64,000 bases of DNA, from contig NZ_SWJE01000013.1 of the NCBI RefSeq assembly GCF_005144415.1, forward strand, positions 62,001-126,000, in the 5' to 3' direction. The notes below the pieces were generated by a model. It had not been told where the DNA came from. It worked only from the letters and a program-made list of their open reading frames with translations, and did no database searches. The DNA comes from Trinickia terrae. GTDB lineage: Bacteria > Pseudomonadota > Gammaproteobacteria > Burkholderiales > Burkholderiaceae. Positions within the stretch are counted from its first letter, which is position 1. Every line of letters starts with the position of its first letter. A program made the translations under genes and the position numbers. Positions 14,315-22,741 of the stretch are shown here, piece after piece.

Positions 14315-15228
14315 CCAAGCAGTGCTATCAAGAGAAGCGTTTTCGCGCCGACACGCTTGCACTCATCGAAACGATCAATGAGATCGTCGACGAATACGAG
14401 ACGCAGGGATACGTGCTGACCACACGCCAGCTGTACTACCAGCTCGTCGCGCGCGACATCATCCCGAACAACCTACAGGAGTACAAGCGAGCAGCCGCGA
14501 TTATCAACGACGCCAAGCTTGCAGGACTGGTCGACTGGGACATGCTTGAAGATCGCACACGCTCTTTCATCCGGCGCAGTCGCTGGACATCGCCGACGTC
14601 GATCATCGATGCGTGTGCCGAGCAATACCACCAAGACATGTGGATTGGACAATCGCGCCGCGTATTCGTGATCGTCGAGAAGGAAGCGTTGGTCGGCGTG
14701 CTGGAGCGTGTATGTCATCGATACGACACGCCGCTCCTCGCCGCGCGCGGCTATCCCTCGTCGACGGTTCTGCGCGAGTTCGCGATCGACGACGTTCTGC
14801 CAGCAATGCGCGAGGGGCAAAGCGGTCTAGTCCTGCATTTGGGCGATCACGACCCGAGCGGCATCGATATGACTCGCGACCTGGTCGAGCGATTGAGGAT
14901 GTTCGGGGGCCATACGTTCGACCTGAAGCGGATCGCGCTGAATATTCAGCAGGTCGAGGAGCTGAAGCCGCCCGAGAACCCGGCAAAGTCCACCGACTCC
15001 CGCTTCAGCGCATATTTGCGCGAATTCGGAGAGTCAAGCTGGGAGTTGGACGCACTCCCGCCTCAGTATCTCGACGAATTGGTCTCGACCCACATCGAAG
15101 CTGTGATCGACCAAGGTGCGTGGAACATCAACCAACGCATCATCCGCGAGGCACGCAAAAAGATCGAGAAGGCGTCCTGGTACGTCGCCGCAGGCTGTCC
15201 TGATTACGAAGACCCGGATCAAGAATGA
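14311..15228 (+). CDS. Stand-alone Spo11/topoisomerase VI-A-like protein
   Basis: A 305-residue protein with the two hallmarks of the type IIB topoisomerase A subunit. The N-terminal winged-helix part has TTRQLYYQL (37-45), matching the 5Y-CAP motif with its active-site Tyr (Tyr42 or Tyr43) and the upstream Arg39. The Toprim part has VFVIVEKEAL (118-127; Glu123), ARGYPSS (145-151) and LGDHDPSGIDM (177-187; Asp179 and Asp181), the DxDPxGI motif of Spo11/TopoVI-A. No GHKL ATPase B subunit is encoded nearby. Solo A-like proteins of mobile elements have been described as Mini-A, which this resembles. Possible roles are DNA cleavage, recombination or replication support. Activity is inferred. Confidence 0.75.
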   Translation: MTKQCYQEKRFRADTLALIETINEIVDEYETQGYVLTTRQLYYQLVARDIIPNNLQEYKRAAAIINDAKLAGLVDWDMLEDRTRSFIRRSRWTSPTSIIDACAEQYHQDMWIGQSRRVFVIVEKEALVGVLERVCHRYDTPLLAARGYPSSTVLREFAIDDVLPAMREGQSGLVLHLGDHDPSGIDMTRDLVERLRMFGGHTFDLKRIALNIQQVEELKPPENPAKSTDSRFSAYLREFGESSWELDALPPQYLDELVSTHIEAVIDQGAWNINQRIIREARKKIEKASWYVAAGCPDYEDPDQE

Positions 15229-15578
15229 CCATGAGAACGTTCGACTTACAAGAGTGCGCAGACTTCCTGAAGGTGGATCGGACGACAGCGATGAAGCTGG
15301 CGCAGCAGGGGGATATTGTCGGCGCACGCATTGGCCGCGCCTGGGTGTTCCTCGAGGATGACGTCGTCGCCTTCCTGCGTGAGCAGGCGCAGAAACAGAC
15401 ACTTGAGCGCCTTGAGGGACGCACGAACCCCGACCACGAGGAAACGGACCGCCGCACTCATGCCGCGATTCAGCGCCAACTCCAGCCGGCTACGACGCGC
15501 AAGCCCGGCCGTACCGCCCGCGCACTACCCCGCCTGCCAGACCTTCCCGCCAACACACCGGCCGCGCAGGCCGCGTGA
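15225..15578 (+). CDS. Excisionase-like helix-turn-helix protein
   Basis: A 117-residue protein with an N-terminal MerR/Xis-type winged helix: LQECADFLKVDRTTAMKLAQ, then DIVGARIGRAWVFLEDDVVAFL. The C-terminal half is an Arg/Pro-rich tail. It overlaps the Spo11-like gene by ATGA and converges on the integrase, separated by a GC-rich hairpin. Genes of this fold next to an integrase usually direct excision. With its position at the end of the operon behind the OL-like promoter, it would be made on induction. A transcription regulator is the alternative. Confidence 0.65.
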   Translation: MTMRTFDLQECADFLKVDRTTAMKLAQQGDIVGARIGRAWVFLEDDVVAFLREQAQKQTLERLEGRTNPDHEETDRRTHAAIQRQLQPATTRKPGRTARALPRLPDLPANTPAAQAA

Positions 15579-15585
15579 CATCTCT

Positions 15586-15607
15586 GCCCGCCCACTGACG
15601 GGCGGGC
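15586..15607. terminator. GC-rich hairpin between convergent xis-like and integrase genes
   Basis: GCCCGCCC (15586-15593) and GGGCGGGC (15600-15607) form an 8-bp stem with a six-base loop. It ends against the integrase stop codon. It lacks a T run, so termination would be weak or factor-assisted. Confidence 0.5.
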
Positions 15608-16801
15608 CTACCAAAGCCTTGCGGCCAAATCGCTTCCACGAAGATTCGCGTAGCGCATCAGCACTTTCGGGTCAGTGTGGCCCGTGATCTTCGCGATCTG
15701 GATATCGCTCAACGTGGTCCGCTCGAAGAAGCGTGATGTCGCTTCATGCCGCAGATCATGAAATACTAGATCTGAGCAGCCAGCTGCCGAGAATATCCGA
15801 CCGAACTGCCCCGACAACCTCGACGTGACGCGCGCAAGCACCTTCTGCCTGAGAAGTGGCATGTTTTCGGCCCGCATCGAAGCTTCCATATCGTCGACCC
15901 ACGGGAACAACCGGCCACAATCGAACGAAAACCCGTGCATCTCCGGGTCTAGACCGGTTACGGCATCGACATAACGCTCATACGCAGCGACCGCCACACT
16001 CGTCAACGGCACCGAGCGCTTGCTACCGTTCTTCGTTCGCTCAAGCCCTGCCGTCCGGCGACCGACGTCGAACTGGTCGACATCGAGGGTGTACATTTCC
16101 CGCATCCGCATCGCGGACTCTATCGCCAGTTCAAAGAGAAACACCAGCGCCGGCCGGTACGGCAGTTCGAAGGCTCGCTCACGTCCCGTAGGCTTCCCTC
16201 CTGCCATAATGCGACGGATCTCCGCCTCTTCGGCCACATCCGGCCGCCGGTCACGGTGGACATCTTCTCGCGCCTCGACGTCTTGCGCCTCGACCGCGAT
16301 GCGATCCTCGCCCGTGTAGGTTGCATACCGCTTCGGCAACAACCGCAGCGGATTGACAGCGAGCATCGGAGTGCCCGACCTGACGACCCAGTCGAAGCAA
16401 CGCGCGAGCGCTCCGACATAGTGGCGAATCGTCGACGGCGATAGGTGGTCCTGGCGCTTCATACCCGCTACCCATCGCTCGGCCCATGCGTAATCGATCG
16501 CCGTGAGTGCCTTCTCTTTTAACCGGCCAAGCAACGCGTTTAGGACTTGCACATCGGAATCAGGCACAGACACTCGTCGCAAATAAGCGCGAATTGCGTC
16601 CGACGTGGTCGCGATCCCATCGCGCTGCTCTACGACATCCTGCGGCACAATGCCGGCGTCCAGCAGTTGCTCAAGACGTGCGACGTACGCATCGCCCTCT
16701 TCTTCGGTTTGGAACGTTAGCGAAAGTGGCTTTGGTAAAAGCTTTGCTCGCTTGATTGTGTATTCCCACGTGCCTGACGGCCGCAGTCGTTTGTTCGCCA
16801 T
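15608..16801 (-). CDS. int: Tyrosine integrase
   Basis: A 397-residue site-specific recombinase. An N-terminal arm-binding region and a SAM-like core-binding domain (about 60-150) precede the catalytic domain. The catalytic residues are visible: Arg232 in SAMRMRE, Lys257 in RTKNGSKR, His348 and Arg351 in HDLRHEA, His375 in GHTD and Tyr384 in MRYANL. It is transcribed away from tRNA-Cys, whose 3' end is 160 bases upstream, so that tRNA is the probable target. All six expected catalytic positions are filled, so it should be active. Confidence 0.93.
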   Translation of the reverse strand: MANKRLRPSGTWEYTIKRAKLLPKPLSLTFQTEEEGDAYVARLEQLLDAGIVPQDVVEQRDGIATTSDAIRAYLRRVSVPDSDVQVLNALLGRLKEKALTAIDYAWAERWVAGMKRQDHLSPSTIRHYVGALARCFDWVVRSGTPMLAVNPLRLLPKRYATYTGEDRIAVEAQDVEAREDVHRDRRPDVAEEAEIRRIMAGGKPTGRERAFELPYRPALVFLFELAIESAMRMREMYTLDVDQFDVGRRTAGLERTKNGSKRSVPLTSVAVAAYERYVDAVTGLDPEMHGFSFDCGRLFPWVDDMEASMRAENMPLLRQKVLARVTSRLSGQFGRIFSAAGCSDLVFHDLRHEATSRFFERTTLSDIQIAKITGHTDPKVLMRYANLRGSDLAARLW

Positions 16802-16929
16802 ACGCAGTCAACTCGCCTCGATTGCCAATTAGCCGGTGTAGGGGTGGTTGGCGGTGTTTTTTAGTCGGTTAGAGGCGACTTTTTACCACTTTAGACGACA
16901 GTCTTACAAGGATGAAAGGGAATTGAGAA

Positions 16930-16959
16930 AAAGAAAAGCCCTGACGAATCAGGGCTTTA
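16930..16959 (-). terminator. Terminator after tRNA-Cys
   Basis: AAGCCCTG and CAGGGCTT form a stem of eight base pairs around a six-base loop. Read leftward the stem runs into TTTTCTTTTT. It lies immediately after the tRNA-Cys 3' end and may be phage or host DNA, depending on where the attachment core ends. Confidence 0.75.
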
Positions 16960-16961
16960 TC

Positions 16962-17035
16962 TGGAGGCGCGAGCCGGAGTCGAACCGGCCTACACGGCTT
17001 TGCAGGCCGCTGCATAACCGCTTTGCTATCGCGCC
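16962..17035 (-). tRNA. tRNA-Cys (GCA), probable attachment site
   Basis: A 74-base cloverleaf. The acceptor arms GGCGCGA and TCGCGCC pair fully, the discriminator is U, and the 3' CCA is encoded. The anticodon is GCA (in the anticodon-loop segment CCTGCAAAG). The 3' end faces the prophage and the integrase is adjacent, so this gene is the probable attB/attR. The prophage keeps the gene intact. Confidence 0.95.
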
Positions 17036-17120
17036 ACAAGCGGACTGCCTAACCGTCGCCGTCCGTCAGACGTCGCAACGATTCGCAGATTGATTTGTTT
17101 GGCCGGCTGGCCGACCAAAC

Positions 17121-17143
17121 AAAAAGGGAAGCGTTGCTTCCCC
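17121..17143 (-). terminator. Terminator after the tRNA-Gly pair
   Basis: GGGAAGC (17126-17132) and GCTTCCC (17136-17142) pair around a three-base loop. Leftward it is followed by TTTTTG. It separates the tRNA-Gly unit from tRNA-Cys. Confidence 0.75.
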
Positions 17144-17150
17144 GTATGTC

Positions 17151-17226
17151 TGGAGCGGGAGACGAGTCTCGAACTCGCGACCTCAACCTTGGCAAGGTTG
17201 CGCTCTACCAACTGAGCTACTCCCGC
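17151..17226 (-). tRNA. tRNA-Gly (GCC), copy 1
   Basis: A 76-base gene with paired acceptor arms GCGGGAG and CTCCCGC, anticodon GCC (in CTTGCCAAG), T arm GTTCGAGAC and encoded CCA. It is identical in sequence to the copy at 17291-17366. Confidence 0.96.
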
Positions 17227-17290
17227 ATGGTCCTGCATGTGCAGCGCATTGCCTTACCGACAACGCTTCAACAAAACGCCGCTTGAAACT

Positions 17291-17366
17291 TGGAGCGGGA
17301 GACGAGTCTCGAACTCGCGACCTCAACCTTGGCAAGGTTGCGCTCTACCAACTGAGCTACTCCCGC
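17291..17366 (-). tRNA. tRNA-Gly (GCC), copy 2
   Basis: Identical to the tRNA-Gly 64 bases downstream. It is the promoter-proximal copy. No terminator lies between the two, so they are probably processed from one transcript. Confidence 0.96.
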
Positions 17367-17409
17367 GTTTTGCTGCTCACCGAGCACCTGCGTGCATCGG
17401 AGAAACGAG

Positions 17410-17438
17410 ATTATGTATAAGCAGCAGAATCGTGTCAA
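17410..17438 (-). promoter_or_regulatory. Promoter of the tRNA-Gly pair
   Basis: On the leftward strand a perfect TTGACA (17433-17438) and CATAAT (17410-17415) are separated by 17 bases. The predicted start is about 37 bases before the first tRNA. Confidence 0.8.
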
Positions 17439-17479
17439 CCCCTTCTGCCGAACAAATTTGCGCGCGGCGCATGACGTCA

Positions 17480-18070
17480 TCACACGATGCCGCCGCGCTC
17501 ACGAATCTGCGGCCATGCGAGTTTCATGTAGTAGAGCATCGACCAGATCGTCAGCACTGCGGCAAGATAGATGAGCCACAAGCCCCACACGCGTGTATCC
17601 ATCACGACCCCGCCTAGCGGCAGCGGCCCGTAGTAGAGCAGCATCGGGATCGCCACCATCTGGCAGGCCGTCTTGAACTTGCCGAGCTGATTCACGGCAA
17701 CGCTCTTCGATGCGCCGATCTGCGCCATCCATTCGCGCAGCGCCGAGATCGCGATCTCGCGGCCGACAATCACGAGCGCGATCGCCGAATCGATCCGCGC
17801 AAGCTGCACGAGCACGAGCAGCGCCGCCGTCACCATCAGCTTGTCGGCGACCGGGTCGAGGAACGCGCCGAATGCCGACGTCTGATTCCATTTGCGCGCG
17901 AGAAAGCCATCGAACCAGTCGGTCAATGCCGCGAGCACGAAGATCGTCGTCGCCGCGATATTGCGGTGCATGGGGCTCATCATGATGTCCGGCAGATAAA
18001 ACACGCCGACGATGAGCGGAATCAGCACGATCCGCAGCCACGTCAGGAAAATCGGGATGTTGAACGGCAT
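17480..18070 (-). CDS. pgsA: CDP-diacylglycerol-glycerol-3-phosphate 3-phosphatidyltransferase
   Basis: A 196-residue integral membrane enzyme that makes phosphatidylglycerol phosphate, the precursor of phosphatidylglycerol and cardiolipin. The CDP-alcohol phosphatidyltransferase motif is visible as DWFDGFLARKWNQTSAFGAF with LDPVADK, giving the DG-AR-G-D-D metal-binding pattern. Four or more membrane spans surround it (FLTWLRIVLIPLIVGVFYL at the start). The start at 18068-18070 (MPFNIPIFLTW) is preferred over a longer frame because family members begin right before this first span. It lies between uvrC and the tRNA genes, both leftward, a gene order common in these bacteria. Confidence 0.93.
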   Translation of the reverse strand: MPFNIPIFLTWLRIVLIPLIVGVFYLPDIMMSPMHRNIAATTIFVLAALTDWFDGFLARKWNQTSAFGAFLDPVADKLMVTAALLVLVQLARIDSAIALVIVGREIAISALREWMAQIGASKSVAVNQLGKFKTACQMVAIPMLLYYGPLPLGGVVMDTRVWGLWLIYLAAVLTIWSMLYYMKLAWPQIRERGGIV

Positions 18071-18188
18071 GGGCAGGCGCTGCGAATTATTGGGGGACAA
18101 GGAGATGCCATTGTGCCGTGTCGCCAGAGGCGCCACAAGCGAAGCGACTCGCGGCGCCATACAGGGCGGTACGGCACGGCCGACGGGT

Positions 18189-20354
18189 TCAATGGAGCTG
18201 CCGGTAAATCTGCTCGGCCAGCGCGCGCGAGATGCCTTCGACGCTCGCGAGGTCGTCGACGCTCGCCGCCACCACGCCTCGCAATCCGCCGAAGCGCGCG
18301 AGCAGCCGTTGACGCCGCTTCGCGCCGACGCCCTCCAGCTCTTCGAGACGCGACGTCTGCCGCGTCTTCGCGCGCTTGGCCCGCATCCCCGTGATCGCGA
18401 AGCGGTGCGCTTCGTCGCGGATCTGCGCGACGAGCATCAGCGCGGCGCTCTCCTTGCCGAGCTCGAGCGGCGCGCGGCCGTCCGCGAAGATCAGCGTCTC
18501 CAGGCCGACCTTGCGGCCCTCGCCCTTCGCGACGCCCACCAGCATCCCGCAATCGAGACCGAGCTCCGTGAAGACCTGGCGCGCGATCTCGACCTGGCCT
18601 TTGCCGCCGTCGATCAGCACGATGTTCGGCAGCAAGCCGCCAGCCGCGACGGGCTCGGCAGCATCCGCAGCCGCGTTCGGATCGGCGGCGGCATCGGCTT
18701 GCATCGACGCCGCCTCATCGGCCGCATTCTGCGCGGCCTGCTCGACCATCTTCTCGTAGCGCCGCGTGAGGACCTGGCGCATCGCCGCATAGTCGTCGCC
18801 GGGCGTGATGTCCGTGATGTTGTAGCGGCGGTATTCGCCCGACTGCATCTTGTGATGGTGATAGACGACGCATGACGCCTGCGTGGCCTCGCCCATCGTG
18901 TGACTGATGTCGAAGCACTCGATGCGCAAGTGCGTGAGATCTTCGAATTCGAGACTGAGCGTATCGGCGAGAACACGCGTGCGGGACTGCTGCGAACCCT
19001 GCTCGGAGAGCAGGCGCGCGAGCGCGAGCCGCGCGTTCTGCTCGGCCATGCCGAGCCACACGCGCTTCTGCCCCTGCGGCTGACGCAGAACGGTGACCTT
19101 GTGCCCCGCCTGCTCCGTCAGCAGCTCGACCAGCTCGCGATTCGCCGGCGCGTGGCTCACGACCAGCACCGGCGGCACGCGGTTGCCGAGATAGTGCTGC
19201 GCGATGAACGCATCGAGCACTTCGCTTTCGATGCCGACCTTGCGTGAACGCGCGGCGGATTCGGTCGCGCCGTCATCGTCGGCTTCGGCCTCGGACGGCA
19301 TCTCTTGCGCGACGGCGAGCGGGTCGGGCTCGCCGCTCGCGTCGCCCGAATCCGAACCGGTTGCAACGCCGCGAGTATCAACGACATTCGACGAGTCGCG
19401 CCCGGCCACGCCTTCGGCGGCCTCCGCGCTGCCCGCTTCGCCCTCCCCGCCTTCGTCGATCGTCAGCCCGCTTTCGACATGCGCCGGGAAATACGCCTTG
19501 TCGCCGAGATGCCGGCCGCCGCGCACCATGGCGAGATTCACGCAGACGCGCCCACCGAGCGCGACCACCGCAAGGATGTCGGCATCGCTGTCGCCGCCCA
19601 CTTCGATCGCCTGCTGATGCAGCACCGTCGACAGCGAGCTCATCTGATTGCGCACCGCGGCCGCCTGCTCGAACTTCAGCTCGGCGGCGAACGCGTGCAT
19701 CTTCTCTTCGAGCTCCTTCATCACTTCGGTCTGCCGGCCCAGCAGGAAACGCGACGCGTTCGACACGTCGCGCGCATAGTCCTCCTCGCCGATCGCGCCG
19801 ACGCACGGCGCCGTGCAGCGCCCGATCTGATGCAGCAGGCACGGCCGCGTGCGGTTGTTGAACACCGAGTCTTCGCAGGTGCGCAGCTGAAACACGCGCT
19901 GCAGGATCTGAATGCTCTCGCGCACGGCCCAGGCACTCGGGAACGGTCCGAAGTACTGGTTCTTCTTGTCGACGGCGCCGCGGTAGTACGCCATGCGCGG
20001 GAACGCATGCGCCGTCAGCTTCAGGTACGGATACGACTTGTCGTCGCGAAACAGGATGTTGTAGCGCGGCGTGAGCGCCTTGATCAGGTTGTTCTCGAGC
20101 AGCAGCGCCTCGGCTTCCGAGCGCGTCACCGTCGTCTCGATGCGCGCGATGCGCGTCACCATCATCGCGATGCGCGGCGACAACTGCGTCTTCGTGAAAT
20201 AGCTCGACACGCGCTTCTTCAAATCGCGCGCCTTGCCGACGTACAGCACGGCCCCGTGCGCATCGTAGTAGCGATAGACGCCGGGCAGGTGCGGCAGCTG
20301 CGCGAGGATTTTTTTCGGTTCGAAGACGGGTTCGAGAGCGTCGTTATCGGTCAT
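18189..20354 (-). CDS. uvrC: UvrABC excinuclease subunit C
   Basis: A 721-residue nucleotide-excision repair nuclease that makes both cuts around a lesion. The GIY-YIG domain is at about 24-52 ([10 protein letters not shown] and [13 protein letters not shown]), the UvrB-interacting UVR segment at about 210-240, and the RNase-H-like nuclease domain from about 380, with IECFDISH. A helix-hairpin-helix pair is at the C-terminus. The start MTDNDALEP at 20352-20354 fits the family better than the longer frame. Two low-complexity insertions (about 292-375, acidic, and about 539-573, Ala/Asp-rich) make it longer than the roughly 600-residue enterobacterial protein. Confidence 0.95.
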   Translation of the reverse strand: MTDNDALEPVFEPKKILAQLPHLPGVYRYYDAHGAVLYVGKARDLKKRVSSYFTKTQLSPRIAMMVTRIARIETTVTRSEAEALLLENNLIKALTPRYNILFRDDKSYPYLKLTAHAFPRMAYYRGAVDKKNQYFGPFPSAWAVRESIQILQRVFQLRTCEDSVFNNRTRPCLLHQIGRCTAPCVGAIGEEDYARDVSNASRFLLGRQTEVMKELEEKMHAFAAELKFEQAAAVRNQMSSLSTVLHQQAIEVGGDSDADILAVVALGGRVCVNLAMVRGGRHLGDKAYFPAHVESGLTIDEGGEGEAGSAEAAEGVAGRDSSNVVDTRGVATGSDSGDASGEPDPLAVAQEMPSEAEADDDGATESAARSRKVGIESEVLDAFIAQHYLGNRVPPVLVVSHAPANRELVELLTEQAGHKVTVLRQPQGQKRVWLGMAEQNARLALARLLSEQGSQQSRTRVLADTLSLEFEDLTHLRIECFDISHTMGEATQASCVVYHHHKMQSGEYRRYNITDITPGDDYAAMRQVLTRRYEKMVEQAAQNAADEAASMQADAAADPNAAADAAEPVAAGGLLPNIVLIDGGKGQVEIARQVFTELGLDCGMLVGVAKGEGRKVGLETLIFADGRAPLELGKESAALMLVAQIRDEAHRFAITGMRAKRAKTRQTSRLEELEGVGAKRRQRLLARFGGLRGVVAASVDDLASVEGISRALAEQIYRQLH

Positions 20355-20515
20355 GCAAAGGGTCGGGCAGAATTCGGACGGTGCGTCGCGCGAGAGCAAG
20401 AGGGCCGGGCCTCGAAAGCCCTCCGGCACGCGGATTCGCCGAGCATGTGCTTTAAAATCGCCAGTTTAGAACATTCCGCATGCGGCCGAGCCGCCCTCGC
20501 TCGGCCGCCTCCGCC

Positions 20516-21730
20516 ATGCCCACTCATTCCCGCTCATCCCATCCCCGGCCTGACTCCGCGCGCGCCGCGGCCGCTGCCGAAGACCGCATCGCCTGCGACC
20601 TCTTCTGCGCGGTCGTCGACAATTTCGGCGATATCGGCGTGTGCTGGCGTCTCGCACGGCAGCTCGCGGCCGAGCACGGCTGGCAGGTGCGCCTGATAGT
20701 CGACGACTTGCACTCGTTCCAGCGCCTGTGCCGCGCGATCGACGTGAACCTCGCGCGACAGACCGTGGAAGGCATCGCGATCGAGCACTGGCGCGAACCG
20801 GCGCACGCGGGCGATACGCTTGAAGTCGCGGACATCGTCATCGAGGCGTTCGCCTGCGAGCTGCCGCCCGCCTATATCGCCGCAATGGCGCGGCGCGAGC
20901 GGGCGCCGGTCTGGATCAACCTCGAGTACCTCAGCGGCGAGGACTGGGTCGCGGATTTCCACTTGCGCCCCTCGCCGCACCCGCGCTATCCGCTGCTCAA
21001 GACCTTCTTCTTTCCCGGCTTGGGCAAAGGCACGGGCGGCGTGCTGAAGGAACGGGGGCTCGATGCGGCGCGGCACGCGTTCGAAGCGTCGCCGCAAGCG
21101 CGTGACGCCTGGTGGCGCCATGCGACGGGCGGACCTCCGCCGGATTCGGGGGCGACCGTCGTCTCGCTGTTCGCCTATGAAAATCCGGCCGTCGACGCCT
21201 TGCTCGAGCAGTGGCGGGACCAGGCGGAGCAGACGATTCTGCTCGTCCCCGAAGGCCGGATCTCGCGCGCTGTCGCGCGCTTCTTCGGCTTGCCGTCGTT
21301 TGCAGCCGGCGCTCGAGCCGAACGCGGCAGCCTTCGCGCCCACGCGCTCGCCTTTACCGAGCAGCCGGCCTACGACGCCCTCCTGTGGGCGAGCCACGTC
21401 AACTTCGTGCGCGGAGAGGACTCGTTCGTGCGCGCGCAATGGGCACAGCGGCCGTTCGTCTGGCAGATCTACCCGCAGGCCGACAACGTCCATCTGCAAA
21501 AGCTCGACGCCGCCCTGGCCCACTACGCCGTCAAGCTCCCCGCTGCCGAGCGCGCCGCAATGGAACGCTTCTGGCACGCCTGGAACGGCGGCAGGCAACC
21601 GGATTGGTCCGATTATTGGCGGCATCGTGCCGCCTTCCAGGCACGCGCAGCTGCTTGGGCAGAGGAATTGATCCTGGTCGGCGACCTCGCCGGAAATCTG
21701 GCGAAATTCTCAAAAACTCAGTTAAAATAA
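20516..21730 (+). CDS. earP: EF-P arginine rhamnosyltransferase EarP
   Basis: A 404-residue inverting glycosyltransferase that transfers rhamnose from dTDP-rhamnose to Arg32 of EF-P. Family landmarks are [20 protein letters not shown] at the N-terminus, [11 protein letters not shown] in the middle, and the C-terminal nucleotide-sugar site with [17 protein letters not shown] and PFVWQIYPQ. The ATG at 20514-20518 (MPTHSRSS) is chosen; an in-frame ATG at 20480 would add 12 basic residues. It is 83 bases upstream of efp and co-directional. The pair is functionally linked, because EarP occurs only with Arg32-type EF-P. Confidence 0.93.
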   Translation: MPTHSRSSHPRPDSARAAAAAEDRIACDLFCAVVDNFGDIGVCWRLARQLAAEHGWQVRLIVDDLHSFQRLCRAIDVNLARQTVEGIAIEHWREPAHAGDTLEVADIVIEAFACELPPAYIAAMARRERAPVWINLEYLSGEDWVADFHLRPSPHPRYPLLKTFFFPGLGKGTGGVLKERGLDAARHAFEASPQARDAWWRHATGGPPPDSGATVVSLFAYENPAVDALLEQWRDQAEQTILLVPEGRISRAVARFFGLPSFAAGARAERGSLRAHALAFTEQPAYDALLWASHVNFVRGEDSFVRAQWAQRPFVWQIYPQADNVHLQKLDAALAHYAVKLPAAERAAMERFWHAWNGGRQPDWSDYWRHRAAFQARAAAWAEELILVGDLAGNLAKFSKTQLK

Positions 21731-21813
21731 GCGGTTATCCAACGGCTCACGCCCTGCTGCGCATCGATGCCGTTGAGCAACATTGCTATTTCAATTCGCA
21801 CAGGACAAGTTTT

Positions 21814-22371
21814 ATGAAGATCGCACAGGAACTCCGCACCGGTAACGTCGTGATGATCGGCAACGACGCGATGGTCGTGCAGAAGGCCGAATACAACAAA
21901 TCGGGCCGCAACGCCGCCGTCGTCAAGATGAAGTTCAAGAACCTGCTGACGGGCGCAGGCATGGAAACGGTGTACAAGGCCGACGACAAGTTCGACGTGG
22001 TCGTGCTCGACCGCAAGGAAGTGAGCTACTCGTACTTCGCCGACCCAATGTACGTGTTCATGGACGCCGACTACAACCAGTACGAAGTCGAAGGCGAGAT
22101 GATGGGCGACGCCCTGCACTACCTCGAAGACGGCATGGCGTGCGAAGTCGTGTTCTACAACGAGAAGGCGATCTCGGTCGAGCTGCCCACTACCCTCGTG
22201 CGCGAAATCATCTACACGGAACCGGCAGTGAAGGGCGACACGTCGTCGGGCAAGGTGCTCAAGAACGCCAAGATCAACACCGGCTTCGAACTGCAAGTGC
22301 CGCTTTTCTGCAACATCGGCGACAAGATCGAAATCGACACGCGCACGCACGAATACCGCAGCCGCGCCTAA
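21814..22371 (+). CDS. efp: Translation elongation factor P (Arg32 type)
   Basis: A 185-residue factor that rescues ribosomes stalled at proline runs. It has the three beta-barrel domains of the family. The modification loop reads YNKSGRNAA, with Arg at position 32, which identifies the rhamnosylated class and agrees with the neighbouring earP. The C-terminal domain ends [15 protein letters not shown]. It is full length. A strong intrinsic terminator follows. Confidence 0.98.
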   Translation: MKIAQELRTGNVVMIGNDAMVVQKAEYNKSGRNAAVVKMKFKNLLTGAGMETVYKADDKFDVVVLDRKEVSYSYFADPMYVFMDADYNQYEVEGEMMGDALHYLEDGMACEVVFYNEKAISVELPTTLVREIIYTEPAVKGDTSSGKVLKNAKINTGFELQVPLFCNIGDKIEIDTRTHEYRSRA

Positions 22372-22427
22372 GCTCCGCACGGGCCCACGGCAGGCAGTCA
22401 GGCCGCGGATCGCGGCACCTGATACGG

Positions 22428-22457
22428 AAAGCGCCCCTCGGGGCGCTTTTTCTTTTT
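22428..22457 (+). terminator. Terminator of earP-efp
   Basis: GCGCCCC (22431-22437) and GGGGCGC (22440-22446) form a tight hairpin flanked by AAA on the left and by TTTTTCTTTTT on the right. Confidence 0.85.
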
Positions 22458-22741
22458 GGTGCGAGTCGTGTATGTTCTAAGAAAACTTTACCGGGCCACC
22501 CTCTCAAAATTTCCTTTCCGATCGTGCCGTCGACGCAACATTCGGAAACAAATCATTGTTTTATATAGTTATTTCCCTATGGCACGCTATATGCTGACCT
22601 GAATTTTGCCGTCTCACTAATCTCAAAATAGGATGGCCGACCGCGTTTGCACGCGCCGCACGGCTGAATATGACTCCCGCGAGACGCATCGGCCGACTGG
22701 CCGTCAGCGGGTTTTCGACCATTTGATTGATTGCGCCAGCC
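22458..22741 (+). other. AT-richer intergenic region before the response regulator
   Basis: Together with the terminator before it, this is a gap of about 370 bases without a gene. It contains an AT-rich stretch (about 22,490-22,580) and a sigma-54-like promoter at 22580-22595. The predicted leader from there to the ATG is about 135 bases. I see no further clear element. Confidence 0.6.
22580..22595 (+). promoter_or_regulatory. Sigma-54-type promoter
   Basis: TGGCACGCTATATGCT matches the -24/-12 consensus TGGCACG-N4-TTGCW at all but one position. The GG and GC dinucleotides have the required spacing. It points toward the response regulator gene. An upstream AT-rich tract could take integration host factor. 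Confidence 0.65.

Larger units (their letters stand above)
1..16961. mobile_element. Lambda-like prophage, right part (left end outside window)
   Basis: The segment carries a tyrosine integrase next to a tRNA-Cys 3' end, an excisionase-like gene, a cI/cro-type switch with two operator clusters, a CII-family regulator, a primase-helicase, a Q-like antiterminator, both terminase subunits and the start of the head genes. Late genes read leftward and continue beyond base 1, so portal, capsid, tail and lysis genes and attL are not visible. Backbone genes start with tRNA-Cys. The exact right boundary is inferred: the attachment core is probably the tRNA 3' part, but this cannot be measured without attL. 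Integrity of the late region is unknown. Confidence 0.93.

Noticed and set aside
17036-17120. Separate promoter for tRNA-Cys
   Set aside because: A separate promoter is expected because a terminator precedes it, but I could not find a convincing -35/-10 pair, so none is annotated.
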